Shown here in pieces: positions 1-6,802 of a DNA stretch of 20,362 bases. The notes below the pieces were generated by a model. It did not search any database, was not told where the DNA came from, and was given only the letters and a program-made list of their open reading frames with translations. The translations under genes were made by a program, and so were the position numbers. This DNA comes from Competibacteraceae bacterium UBA6584 (GTDB taxonomy: Bacteria; Pseudomonadota; Gammaproteobacteria; Competibacterales; Competibacteraceae). The stretch spans positions 1-20,362 of the forward strand of contig DJIW01000073.1 in assembly GCA_002433805.1 (NCBI GenBank), in the 5' to 3' direction. Every line of letters starts with the position of its first letter. The first letter of the stretch is position 1.

Positions 1-2
1 CG

Positions 3-986
3 GCGGTGGTCGGCGGCTATTACGGCCCGCCCGGCAGCGGGGAATTCATCGGCGCGGCGCTGCTGTTTACGGCGGTGACCTTGTTCTACAGCATGAAAGG
101 CGGCTTGCGCGGCTCCATCGTGACCGACATGATTCAAGCGGCGATTTTCGTGGTGTTTCTGGCCGCCGTGCTGCTCTTGGTCTTGCCCAAACACGGCATC
201 GTCACTTTGATGGGCGTAGGGGAATTCAAGCTGGCGGCGGGGGTGGATTTGCTGCTGGTCGCCGCGTTGCAGGTTCTCAGCTATCCCTTTCACGATCCGG
301 TGCTGACGGATCGCGGCTTCATCACCGAGGAAAAGGCGATGCTGAAAGCTTTTATCTGGGCCGGCATGGGCGGATTTCTCTCGATTCTCGCGTTCAGCTT
401 GATCGGCATCGACGCCCGGCTCGACGGTCTCACGGTGGGGGATAACGCCCCGGCGGCGGTGGCCAAGGCGCTCGGCATCGGCGCGTTGTTCCTCATGACC
501 GTGCTGATGATTGCGGCGGCGGGTTCGACCCTGGATTCCACCTTCGCTTCGCTGTCGAAAGCGGTGGCCCAGGAACTGCCCGCCGTGGCCGGACGGCGGC
601 CGCCCGCCGCTGCCCTGCGTTATGGAACCGTCGCCATGGTCGCCATCGCCGTGCTCGGCAATCTACCGATGATCGCCGGAGCTGAAATTCTCGCCGCCAC
701 CACCCTCAGCGGGACCATGGTGATGGGGCTGGCTCCGGTGTTCCTGCTACAGTCCTGGGTCGGCTATTCGCCGTGGAGCTTCCATTTAAGCTTCTGGCCG
801 GGTTTGCTGCTGGGCGTTCTGTTGGCGGTGGGCTGGATTCCCGCCGCTTGGGCCATCGGCACGGGCAAATACGCTCTGCTGCTGGGCGTTAATTGCTATG
901 GCCTTATGCTCTGCACGGCGGGTTTTCTGTTGCCGGAAGCCGTCCGACGCTGGCGGGGCGTTTCGCCGCGCGGCGAACCCGCATGA
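3..986 (+). CDS. Sodium:solute symporter family protein, C-terminal part (5' end outside window)
   Basis: The reading frame is open from the left edge, so only the last 327 residues are present; family members usually have about 450-550. The visible part is strongly hydrophobic, with roughly eight membrane-spanning stretches separated by short loops. It carries a Tyr-Ser-Met-Lys-Gly-Gly-Leu-Arg-Gly segment followed by a Thr-Asp-Met-Ile-Gln helix, which is typical of the SSS (solute:Na+ symporter) fold around the conserved middle helices. Such proteins sit in the inner membrane and use the sodium gradient to import a solute; the substrate cannot be read from the sequence. The stop codon overlaps the ATG of the next gene (ATGA), which suggests translational coupling. 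The GTG at position 6 is an internal valine codon and not the start. Confidence 0.82.
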   Translation, partial: AVVGGYYGPPGSGEFIGAALLFTAVTLFYSMKGGLRGSIVTDMIQAAIFVVFLAAVLLLVLPKHGIVTLMGVGEFKLAAGVDLLLVAALQVLSYPFHDPVLTDRGFITEEKAMLKAFIWAGMGGFLSILAFSLIGIDARLDGLTVGDNAPAAVAKALGIGALFLMTVLMIAAAGSTLDSTFASLSKAVAQELPAVAGRRPPAAALRYGTVAMVAIAVLGNLPMIAGAEILAATTLSGTMVMGLAPVFLLQSWVGYSPWSFHLSFWPGLLLGVLLAVGWIPAAWAIGTGKYALLLGVNCYGLMLCTAGFLLPEAVRRWRGVSPRGEPA

Positions 987-1960
987 GCGAAGCGCCGGGG
1001 CGAGTTTGTCCACTGCGTTACCGCTACGGCGCGGCGGCGCTGGCGCATGTGCCCGAACGGCGGGCGGAAACGCTCTATGTCATCGGCGGCCTGTACGGCA
1101 ACCGGCCGGCGCTGGATGCGGCCGAAGCGCTGGCCGCCGTCGAAACAGGCTCGGTGACCTTGTGCTTCAACGGCGATTTTCACTGGTTCGATGTCGGCGC
1201 CGCGACGTTCGACGAGATCAACCGGCGGGTGCTGCGTCACGAGGCTACCCTCGGCAACGTGGAAGCGGAATTGCTGGCCGACAATGCGGAAACGGGTTGC
1301 GGTTGCGCCTATCCGGAAACAGTGGACGCAGGGGTGGTGGAACGTTCCAACCGGATTCACGACCGGCTCAAGCTCACTGCTCGCCATCAACCTGACGCTT
1401 TGGCCGAACTCCAATCCTTGCCGATGTTCGCCTGCTACCGAATCGGCGATATAAGAATTGGCGTGATCCACGGCGACGCCGAGGCGCTGGCCGGTTGGGG
1501 GTTCGATGCCGCCGCGCTGGACGCCCCCGATCATCGAGCCTGGATCGAACGCTGTTTCCAGCAGGCCCAAGTCGATGGCTTCGCCAGCAGTCACACCTGC
1601 TTGCCCGCGCTACGCCGCTTCGAGACGGCGGCCGGGGCGCGTTGGATCATCAACAACGGCGCGGCGGGAATGCCCAATTTCACCCATTCCCAATTCGGGG
1701 TCATCACCCGCATCAGCCTGACCCCTAGCCCGCATCCGCCGCTGTATGGCGGGATGCTGGGACAGGTCCGCATCGAGGCGCTGGCTCTGCCGTTCGACGC
1801 CGCGCGCTGGAAACAGGAGTTTCTGGCCGAATGGCCACCGGGCTCGCCCGCTTATCGCTCGTATTTCGAGCGCATCCAGCGCGGACCGAATTACACGCTG
1901 GCCACCGCCGCGCCTCCGGCAAGATCGGATTTTTTCAGCAACGCAAGCTCTCGAACATAA
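983..1960 (+). CDS. Metallophosphoesterase-like protein with altered metal site
   Basis: This is a 325-residue soluble protein. The start is the ATG overlapping the upstream stop (ATGA); the frame opens earlier, at 893, but that part lies inside the symporter gene. The motif order is that of calcineurin-like phosphoesterases: GGLYGN at residues 35-40 in place of GDxHGN, NGDFHWFD at 63-70, GNVE at 91-94, IHGD at 162-165, SHTC at 203-206 and NNGAAGMPN at 224-232. The first motif lacks both the metal-binding Asp and His (now Gly and Tyr), and the His of GNH(D/E) is Val. Asp65, Asn92, His163 and His204 remain. It may be a phosphoesterase with a remodelled metal site or a non-catalytic relative. 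Coupling to the symporter suggests a shared role, but the substrate is unknown. Confidence 0.7.
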   Translation: MSEAPGRVCPLRYRYGAAALAHVPERRAETLYVIGGLYGNRPALDAAEALAAVETGSVTLCFNGDFHWFDVGAATFDEINRRVLRHEATLGNVEAELLADNAETGCGCAYPETVDAGVVERSNRIHDRLKLTARHQPDALAELQSLPMFACYRIGDIRIGVIHGDAEALAGWGFDAAALDAPDHRAWIERCFQQAQVDGFASSHTCLPALRRFETAAGARWIINNGAAGMPNFTHSQFGVITRISLTPSPHPPLYGGMLGQVRIEALALPFDAARWKQEFLAEWPPGSPAYRSYFERIQRGPNYTLATAAPPARSDFFSNASSRT

Positions 1961-1981
1961 GCTCTCTTTCGTCTGGCGCAT

Positions 1982-2023
1982 CCAAATTTGGTCGAACTGC
2001 GTAATAGTCCTCAACATTGAGGA
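1982..2023. promoter_or_regulatory. Two palindromes upstream of the TVP38-oxidoreductase gene (possible operators)
   Basis: The 112-base gap before the oxidoreductase holds two perfect inverted repeats. One is CCAAATTTGG at 1982-1991. The other is TCCTCAACATTGAGGA at 2008-2023, with two 7-base arms around a central CA. The second is followed directly by TAAAT, which could be part of a -10 element. Dyads of this size and position are typical of dimeric repressor or activator sites. The second resembles half of a SoxR box in sequence but has the wrong spacing, so no regulator is named. Confidence 0.35.
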
Positions 2024-2072
2024 TAAATGCTTTGCCTGATCGCCCGCCCGCGGGGCCTTGGAGCCGCTTTTA

Positions 2073-4274
2073 GTGAACCATCGCAAACTCTTGCTCGTTT
2101 CCACGCTCGCCGTGCTGGTGGGCGCGTTTTTCGCCTTCGATCTGGGGCGGTTTTTAAGCCTGGATTATTTCAAATCCCAGCAAGCCGCCATCGAAGCCTA
2201 TCAAACCGCGCACCCCTGGCTGACGGCGGGCACGTTCTTCGCTGTTTACGCGGTGTCCACCGCCCTGTCATTTCCGGGCGCGGCGATTCTGACGCTGGTG
2301 GCGGGCGCGCTGTTCGGCGTGCTGTGGGGGACGGTCATCGTCTCGTTCGCCTCGACCCTCGGCGCGACCTTGGCCTTCTTGATCGCCCGCTTCGTGCTGC
2401 GCGACTGGGTGCAGGGCACGTTCGGCGACAAGCTCAAAGCGATCAACGCCGGCGTCGCCAAGGAAGGCGGCTTTTATCTGTTCACGCTGCGGCTGATTCC
2501 GCTGTTTCCTTTTTTCGTCATCAACTTGGTGATGGGCCTGACTCCGATCCGCACCTGGACGTTTTACTGGGTGAGCCAGCTCGGCATGTTAGCCGGCACC
2601 GCCGTTTACGTGAACGCCGGCACCCAACTGGCCAAGATCGACTCGCTGAAAGGCATTCTGTCGCCGGGCCTGATCGCGTCTTTCGTCCTGCTCGGCCTGT
2701 TCCCGCTGATCGCCAAGCAGATTCTGGCGTGGGTCAAGGCGAGGCGGGTCTACGCCCGATGGCCCAAGCCGGCCCGTTTCGACCGCAATCTGATCGTCAT
2801 CGGCGCAGGTTCCGCCGGGTTGGTGACGGCCTACATCGCGGCGGCGGTCAAAGCCAAGGTGACCTTGATCGAAAAACACCGAATGGGCGGCGATTGTCTG
2901 AACACCGGCTGCGTGCCGTCCAAGGCGCTGATCCGTTCGGCGAAATTGCTCTCGCATATCCAACGTTCGGCGGAATTCGGCATCCGCGAAGCCAAAGCCG
3001 AGTTCGATTTCGCCGAAGTGATGGAGCGGGTTCAGCGGGTGATTCGAGAGGTCGCGCCGCATGATTCCATCGAGCGCTACACCGGACTGGGCGTGGAGGT
3101 GATCGAGGGGACGGCGAAAATCACCTCGCCCTGGACCGTAGAGGTCGCGACGGGAACCGGAACGCGGACGCTAACCACCCGCGCCATCGTCATCGCCGCC
3201 GGCGCGCGGCCGTTCGTACCGCCAATTCCGGGGTTGGAGGAAGTCGGCTATCTGAGCTCGGATACGGTTTGGAACCTGCGCGACTTGCCGAAACGGCTGG
3301 TGGTGCTGGGCGGCGGCCCCATCGGTTCGGAACTGACCCAGACCTTCGCCCGTTTCGGCAGTCAAGTCACCCAAGTCGAAATGGGGCCGCGCATTCTGAT
3401 TCGGGAAGACCCCGAGGTCTCGGAAACGGTCGCCGAGCGTTTTCGCCAGGAAGGCGTCGCGGTGTTGACCGGGCACCAGGCCAAACGGTTTGCGGTGGAG
3501 AACGGCGAAAAAATCCTGATCGCCGAACATGAAGGGCAAGACGTGCGCGTTCCCTTCGACGCGGTGCTGGTCGCGGTGGGACGGGTGGCGAATACTGAAG
3601 GTTACGGTCTGGAAGAACTGGGCATTCCGGCGGGCCGGACCGTGGAGACCAACGACTATCTACAGACACTCTATCCCAACATCTACGCGGCGGGCGATGT
3701 GGCCGGACCTTATCAGTTCACCCATGCCGCCGCCCACCAAGCCTGGTATGCGGCGGTCAACGCTCTGTTCGCGCCGTTTCGCCGCTTCAAGGCCGACTAT
3801 TCGGTGATTCCCTGGTCCACCTTCGTCGATCCCGAAGTGGCGCGGGTCGGCCTGAACGAACAGGACGCGAAAGAGCGCGGCATCCCCTACGAGGTCGCGG
3901 TGTACGGCATCGACGATCTGGACCGCGCCATCGCCGACGGCGAGGCCCACGGCTTCGTCAAGGTGCTGACCGTTCCCGGCAAGGACAAGATTCTCGGCGC
4001 GACCATCGTCGGCGAACACGCCGGCGATCTGCTGGCCGAATACGTGATGGCGATGCGCCACGGCATCGGCCTGAACAAAATCCTTTCCACCATCCACATC
4101 TATCCGACCTTGGCCGAGGCCAACAAATACGCCGCCGGGGTGTGGAAAAAAGCCCACGCCCCCGCAACGCTGCTGGCCTGGGTGGAGCGCTTCCACACCT
4201 GGCGGCGCGGGCCGGACGGCCGGATCCCGGTGGAGGCGGCGCGCGACAATCCGACCCCGAATCCGACCCATTGA
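2073..4274 (+). CDS. TVP38/TMEM64 membrane domain fused to FAD-dependent pyridine nucleotide-disulfide oxidoreductase
   Basis: This protein has 733 residues if read from GTG 2073, which has GGAG nine bases upstream; the frame opens five codons earlier at TTG 2058. Residues 1-225 are a TVP38/TMEM64 (SNARE-associated, DedA-like) membrane domain with several transmembrane helices and a Phe-Pro-Gly-Ala motif near residue 67. From residue 240 a soluble flavoprotein follows. It has GAGSAG (244-249, FAD binding), the redox-active pair CLNTGC (Cys275/Cys280), GGGPIGSE (413-420, NAD(P)H binding), YAAGDVAG (538-545, second FAD contact) and, near the C terminus, HIYPTLAE (the catalytic His-Glu pair). 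This is the layout of mercuric reductase and lipoamide dehydrogenase. The mercuric-reductase C-terminal Cys pair is absent, so mercury reduction is unlikely. It probably transfers electrons from NAD(P)H to a membrane-associated disulfide or quinone-like acceptor. A DUF547 gene follows 14 bases downstream. Confidence 0.88.
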   Translation: MNHRKLLLVSTLAVLVGAFFAFDLGRFLSLDYFKSQQAAIEAYQTAHPWLTAGTFFAVYAVSTALSFPGAAILTLVAGALFGVLWGTVIVSFASTLGATLAFLIARFVLRDWVQGTFGDKLKAINAGVAKEGGFYLFTLRLIPLFPFFVINLVMGLTPIRTWTFYWVSQLGMLAGTAVYVNAGTQLAKIDSLKGILSPGLIASFVLLGLFPLIAKQILAWVKARRVYARWPKPARFDRNLIVIGAGSAGLVTAYIAAAVKAKVTLIEKHRMGGDCLNTGCVPSKALIRSAKLLSHIQRSAEFGIREAKAEFDFAEVMERVQRVIREVAPHDSIERYTGLGVEVIEGTAKITSPWTVEVATGTGTRTLTTRAIVIAAGARPFVPPIPGLEEVGYLSSDTVWNLRDLPKRLVVLGGGPIGSELTQTFARFGSQVTQVEMGPRILIREDPEVSETVAERFRQEGVAVLTGHQAKRFAVENGEKILIAEHEGQDVRVPFDAVLVAVGRVANTEGYGLEELGIPAGRTVETNDYLQTLYPNIYAAGDVAGPYQFTHAAAHQAWYAAVNALFAPFRRFKADYSVIPWSTFVDPEVARVGLNEQDAKERGIPYEVAVYGIDDLDRAIADGEAHGFVKVLTVPGKDKILGATIVGEHAGDLLAEYVMAMRHGIGLNKILSTIHIYPTLAEANKYAAGVWKKAHAPATLLAWVERFHTWRRGPDGRIPVEAARDNPTPNPTH

Positions 4275-4288
4275 CGAGACCCGTTGCC

Positions 4289-5116
4289 ATGCGCACTCAC
4301 CGCTTGATTTCTCGATTCTCTTTGCTCTTGGCGCTGTTGCTGGCGGCGTTTCAGGTTCAAGCCGCGTTCGATCACCGCCACGCGGCGTGGGACGCGCTGC
4401 TGAAAAAACATGTTGTGCTGATCAGCAACGGCAACGCCTCCCAAGTCGATTACGCCGGATTCAAGGCCGAACGAGCCGCGCTGAAGGCTTATCTCGACAG
4501 CCTGTCGGCGGTCGCGGAAACCGACTATCGACGCTGGAACAAAAATCAGCAACTGGCTTTTTTGATCAACGCCTACAATGCTTTTACCGTGGAATTGATC
4601 CTAAGCCGTTATCCCGATCTCAAATCGATCAAGGACTTAGGGTCGCTGGTACAGTCGCCGTGGAAAAACAGATTTTTCACCCTGCTCGGCCAGGAACGCA
4701 GCCTGGACGATGTGGAGCACGGCATGATCCGCGCGCCCGGCGCGTTCGACGAACCGCGCATCCACGCGGCGGTCAACTGCGCATCGGTCGGCTGTCCGAT
4801 GCTGCGCGATGAGGCGTTCGCGGCGGATCGGCTGGACGGACAACTGGAAGACAACATGCGGCGCTTTCTCGCCGACCGCGACCGCAACCGGTTCGACGCC
4901 GCCAGCCGCACGCTATCGGTCTCGAAGATTTTCGACTGGTACCAAGGCGATTTCGAAAAGGGCCATCAAGGCTTCAACTCCTTGGACGCCACCTTCGCCC
5001 GCTACGCCGACGCGCTCGGCGACACGCCGCAAGCGCAAGGCGCGATCCGCAAAGGCGGCCTCAAGATCCGCTATCTCGATTACGATTGGGCGTTGAACGC
5101 GGTCCGCAACCGCTGA
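4289..5116 (+). CDS. Secreted DUF547 domain protein
   Basis: This is a 275-residue protein with an N-terminal signal peptide: Arg-rich start, hydrophobic residues 10-21 and a likely cleavage after Val-Gln-Ala at residue 25. The rest matches the DUF547 family. Visible family features are NAYNAFTVELI (94-104), DDVEHGMIR (140-148), the RIHAAVNCASVGCP block (157-170) with Cys164 and Cys169, KIFDWYQGDF (213-222) and the C-terminal YLDYDWALN. The biochemical function of DUF547 is not established; the paired cysteines would face the periplasm. The ATG at 4289 was chosen because it gives the signal peptide and lies 14 bases after the oxidoreductase stop; the frame is open further upstream inside that gene. 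The two genes are probably cotranscribed, as such pairs commonly are. Confidence 0.85.
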   Translation: MRTHRLISRFSLLLALLLAAFQVQAAFDHRHAAWDALLKKHVVLISNGNASQVDYAGFKAERAALKAYLDSLSAVAETDYRRWNKNQQLAFLINAYNAFTVELILSRYPDLKSIKDLGSLVQSPWKNRFFTLLGQERSLDDVEHGMIRAPGAFDEPRIHAAVNCASVGCPMLRDEAFAADRLDGQLEDNMRRFLADRDRNRFDAASRTLSVSKIFDWYQGDFEKGHQGFNSLDATFARYADALGDTPQAQGAIRKGGLKIRYLDYDWALNAVRNR

Positions 5117-5177
5117 AACGTCAGCCGCGCCTCTGGTTAACAATCCGGCTATCCACCCAAACCACGCATCGCCAAGC

Positions 5178-5348
5178 TCAACCCTCGGATTTAGCTGTCT
5201 GTTTTCCACCCTTGCCGCTGGCGGATAAATCAGCCGTTTGATCCAGCGGCGCGGTTTTATGCGCGATCGGAATCCAGAACGACGCTGCGGCCAGTATCGC
5301 GGCCAACACCGAGACCACGATTTGCTTTCGATGGAATCGAACCGTCAT
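5178..5348 (-). CDS. Small membrane-anchored or secreted protein, unknown function (56 aa)
   Basis: This short reading frame starts at ATG 5348 with AGGAG eight bases upstream, a strong ribosome binding site. The product has a basic N-terminus (MTVRFHRKQ), a hydrophobic segment at residues 10-28 (VVSVLAAILAAASFWIPI region) and a hydrophilic Lys/Gly/Ser-rich tail of about 28 residues. The pattern is that of a single-pass inner-membrane protein with a short periplasmic tail, or an uncleaved signal anchor. I recognise no family. It converges with the DUF547 gene, with 61 bases between the two stops and no clear terminator. Confidence 0.6.
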   Translation of the reverse strand: MTVRFHRKQIVVSVLAAILAAASFWIPIAHKTAPLDQTADLSASGKGGKQTAKSEG

Positions 5349-5400
5349 TGGCGACGCTCCTGTAGATCAAATAAAGTGTGATGGATCGGTGGGTATTGGC

Positions 5401-5607
5401 TTATTTCCCTTCAACCAGCGCACGGTTCAAACTCTCGTACGATTTGATAGTCGAGAGAGCAATTTGTCCCCTGGAAGCAGAGCGACATTCACATCGCTGT
5501 CGGTCAGACTCGCCGCTGTCACCGGCTCGGCGATCAATAAGACCGCGTCCTGGCAGTCTCGAACGCAGGAAGCGGCCTCGCGATCGTGTGCTTCCATCCG
5601 CCACAGA
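5401..5607 (-). pseudogene. Possible frameshifted 3' continuation of the caspase-like gene
   Basis: Just past the stop of the caspase-like gene, a different frame reads as natural protein (NYDLWRMEAHDREAASC..., then LIAEPVTAASLTDSDVNVALLPG) as far as a run of four G (minus strand; 5468-5471). After that the original frame resumes sensibly (QIALSTIKSYESLNRALVEGK) and stops at 5401. Removing one base from the A4 run at 5614-5617 and adding one to the G4 run would give a single 278-residue protein with the upstream gene. This may be a decayed gene, two indel errors in the assembly, or a separate small ORF (a 56-residue product from an internal ATG, ending at 5427). Confidence 0.4.
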
Positions 5608-6237
5608 TCATAATTTTCGTCCCTTGACGATCCTTGCATTGACGATCTTCCACTCCTGCCCGGCAATATCCACGGCGCGAAACATATCTTCGATTGGCCC
5701 GCCGCCGTAATACGAATTAGCGGCCTGCATCCAGGCGTCCAAAATTGCTTTCGGACCGTTCTGTCCGGGTTTCACGCGCTGGAAAAACCGATTGAGCATG
5801 ACTTGATTGATTTGAACGCCGCATTTTGCCGCGTAGCCAAGCAATAAAGCATTTCCGAACAAATGCCGGAGCGTCATGATCGCCACATCATCTCGCAGCA
5901 CGCTACACGCGCCCCATATCACCACCGAACAGAACTCATGAAGCCGAAAGCCGGCGGCGTTCTTGGGTAGTTCTCTGCTGGGCTCGTTCCCTTTAAGCAA
6001 GACGATTCCGTCCGCTTTAAAATCGATGGCCGTGGAATCTCCGTAGAGCGTCATCGGCGCAAAGTGGCCGCTGAAATAAATCCAATCCGGCCACCCGCTA
6101 AAAAACCCGGTCAACTGCTCACCGGTCGTGGAATCGCCGATCATCGAATGTTCGACCGACATTCCCAGCTTCTGGCAGCCGGCTTCCCAGATTCGCGCAT
6201 CGCTGCCATCGCCCAAGTCTAAAGTCGAATATTTCAT
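5608..6237 (-). CDS. Caspase-like (CHAT/clan CD type) small protein, putative cysteine peptidase
   Basis: The product has 209 residues from ATG 6237; a GTG at 6249 in the same frame has no better ribosome site. Two motifs stand out: a beta-strand then His in DWIYFSGHFAP (His58), and a hydrophobic strand then Cys in VVIWGACSV (Cys111). This His and Cys order and spacing (53 residues) is the mark of caspase-like folds such as CHAT and related families. After the Cys comes LFGNALLLGYAAKCG, resembling the strand-and-loop region that follows the active site in those proteins. No N-terminal sensor, repeat or membrane segment is present. The gene stands alone behind a sigma-54-like promoter and is divergent from the SMR exporter. 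Codon use and base composition look less GC-biased than in the flanking genes. Family assignment rests on motifs only. The C-terminus may be cut by a frameshift (see 5401-5607). Confidence 0.55.
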   Translation of the reverse strand: MKYSTLDLGDGSDARIWEAGCQKLGMSVEHSMIGDSTTGEQLTGFFSGWPDWIYFSGHFAPMTLYGDSTAIDFKADGIVLLKGNEPSRELPKNAAGFRLHEFCSVVIWGACSVLRDDVAIMTLRHLFGNALLLGYAAKCGVQINQVMLNRFFQRVKPGQNGPKAILDAWMQAANSYYGGGPIEDMFRAVDIAGQEWKIVNARIVKGRKL

Positions 6238-6288
6238 GCTCGCACCCACCCCACGATGGAGATTTATCGAAGACCTTTCACGAGCTTG

Positions 6289-6303
6289 GCAAATTCCGCG
6301 CCA
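6289..6303 (-). promoter_or_regulatory. Sigma-54-type promoter candidate for the caspase-like gene
   Basis: On the minus strand TGGCGCGGAATTTGC matches the -24/-12 consensus TGGCACR-N4-TTGC. The invariant GG and GC are separated by the required ten bases. Only the fifth base of the -24 box differs. A start about 12 bases downstream would give a leader of roughly 40 bases to the ATG at 6237. Confidence 0.5.
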
Positions 6304-6381
6304 CCCTCCGAAAATCTCGCGGCGCGGGGCAACGAGGGGCGATAATGGCTTTAAGATGGGCGCAGAATGGCCGGATCAATC

Positions 6382-6441
6382 TGAACGCTTCCGTTCAATC
6401 GGGACCGATTCGAAGGGTCGGATAACGGGCCTTCCCGCCGT
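6382..6441 (+). promoter_or_regulatory. Cluster of three short hairpins in the leader of the SMR exporter gene
   Basis: Three consecutive foldable segments precede sugE. TGAACG-CTTC-CGTTCA lies at 6382-6397 (perfect 6-base stem). CCGA...TCGG lies at 6405-6421, with an alternative GACC...GGTC pairing. ACGG/CGGG...CCCG/CCGT lies at 6425-6441. Guanidine riboswitches often precede exporters of this type, but I do not find the ACGR loops of the guanidine-II class or an evident guanidine-I or -III core. It is offered as a possible structured leader only. Confidence 0.25.
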
Positions 6442-6471
6442 TTGACGATCCGATCATCTTGTGGAGCGAGT

Positions 6472-6792
6472 ATGGCGTGGATACTGCTGGTGTTGGCGGG
6501 GCTGTTCGAGGTGGGCTGGGCAATCGGCTTGAAGTACACCCAGGGCTTTAGCAAATTGTGGCCGAGCTTGGGAACGGTCGCCGCGATGGCGCTCAGCTTC
6601 GTGCTGTTGAGCGAGGCGATGAAATCGCTGCCCGTGGGCACGGCCTACGCCGTCTGGGTCGGCGTCGGCGCGGTCGGCACCGCGGCGCTGGGCATCGCGC
6701 TGTTTGACGAACCCGCCAATTCCGGGCGCTTGATCAGCTTGGGATTGATCGTGCTCGGCATCGTGGGGCTTAAGCTCACGTCCCCGAGCTAA
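6472..6792 (+). CDS. sugE: SMR family guanidinium exporter (SugE/Gdx type)
   Basis: This 106-residue protein has four hydrophobic helices, the normal size for small multidrug resistance transporters. It closely resembles E. coli SugE along its whole length: the N-terminal block with the essential Glu13 (GLFEVGWAIGLKYTQGF), AMKSLPVGTAYAVW in the middle and LIVLGIVGLKL at the end. Lys22 and the Gly-Trp-Ala-x-Gly pattern fit the Gdx subgroup, which exports guanidinium by proton exchange, rather than the EmrE drug-efflux subgroup. It acts as an antiparallel dimer in the inner membrane. The ATG at 6472 is preferred over upstream in-frame codons because GGAG lies five bases before it. It converges with flgL, with only ten bases between the stops. 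Confidence 0.92.
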   Translation: MAWILLVLAGLFEVGWAIGLKYTQGFSKLWPSLGTVAAMALSFVLLSEAMKSLPVGTAYAVWVGVGAVGTAALGIALFDEPANSGRLISLGLIVLGIVGLKLTSPS

Positions 6793-6802
6793 GAACCATT
6801 CC

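Noticed and set aside
2009..2022. SoxR-box reading of CCTCAACATTGAGG
   Set aside because: The half-sites match, but the centre has 2 bases instead of the 6 between the same half-sites in the SoxR site, so the geometry is wrong.
2027..3064. 345-residue plus-strand reading frame overlapping the TVP38-flavoprotein gene
   Set aside because: It is Arg-rich with no recognisable motif; the overlapping frame encodes a complete, motif-rich enzyme.
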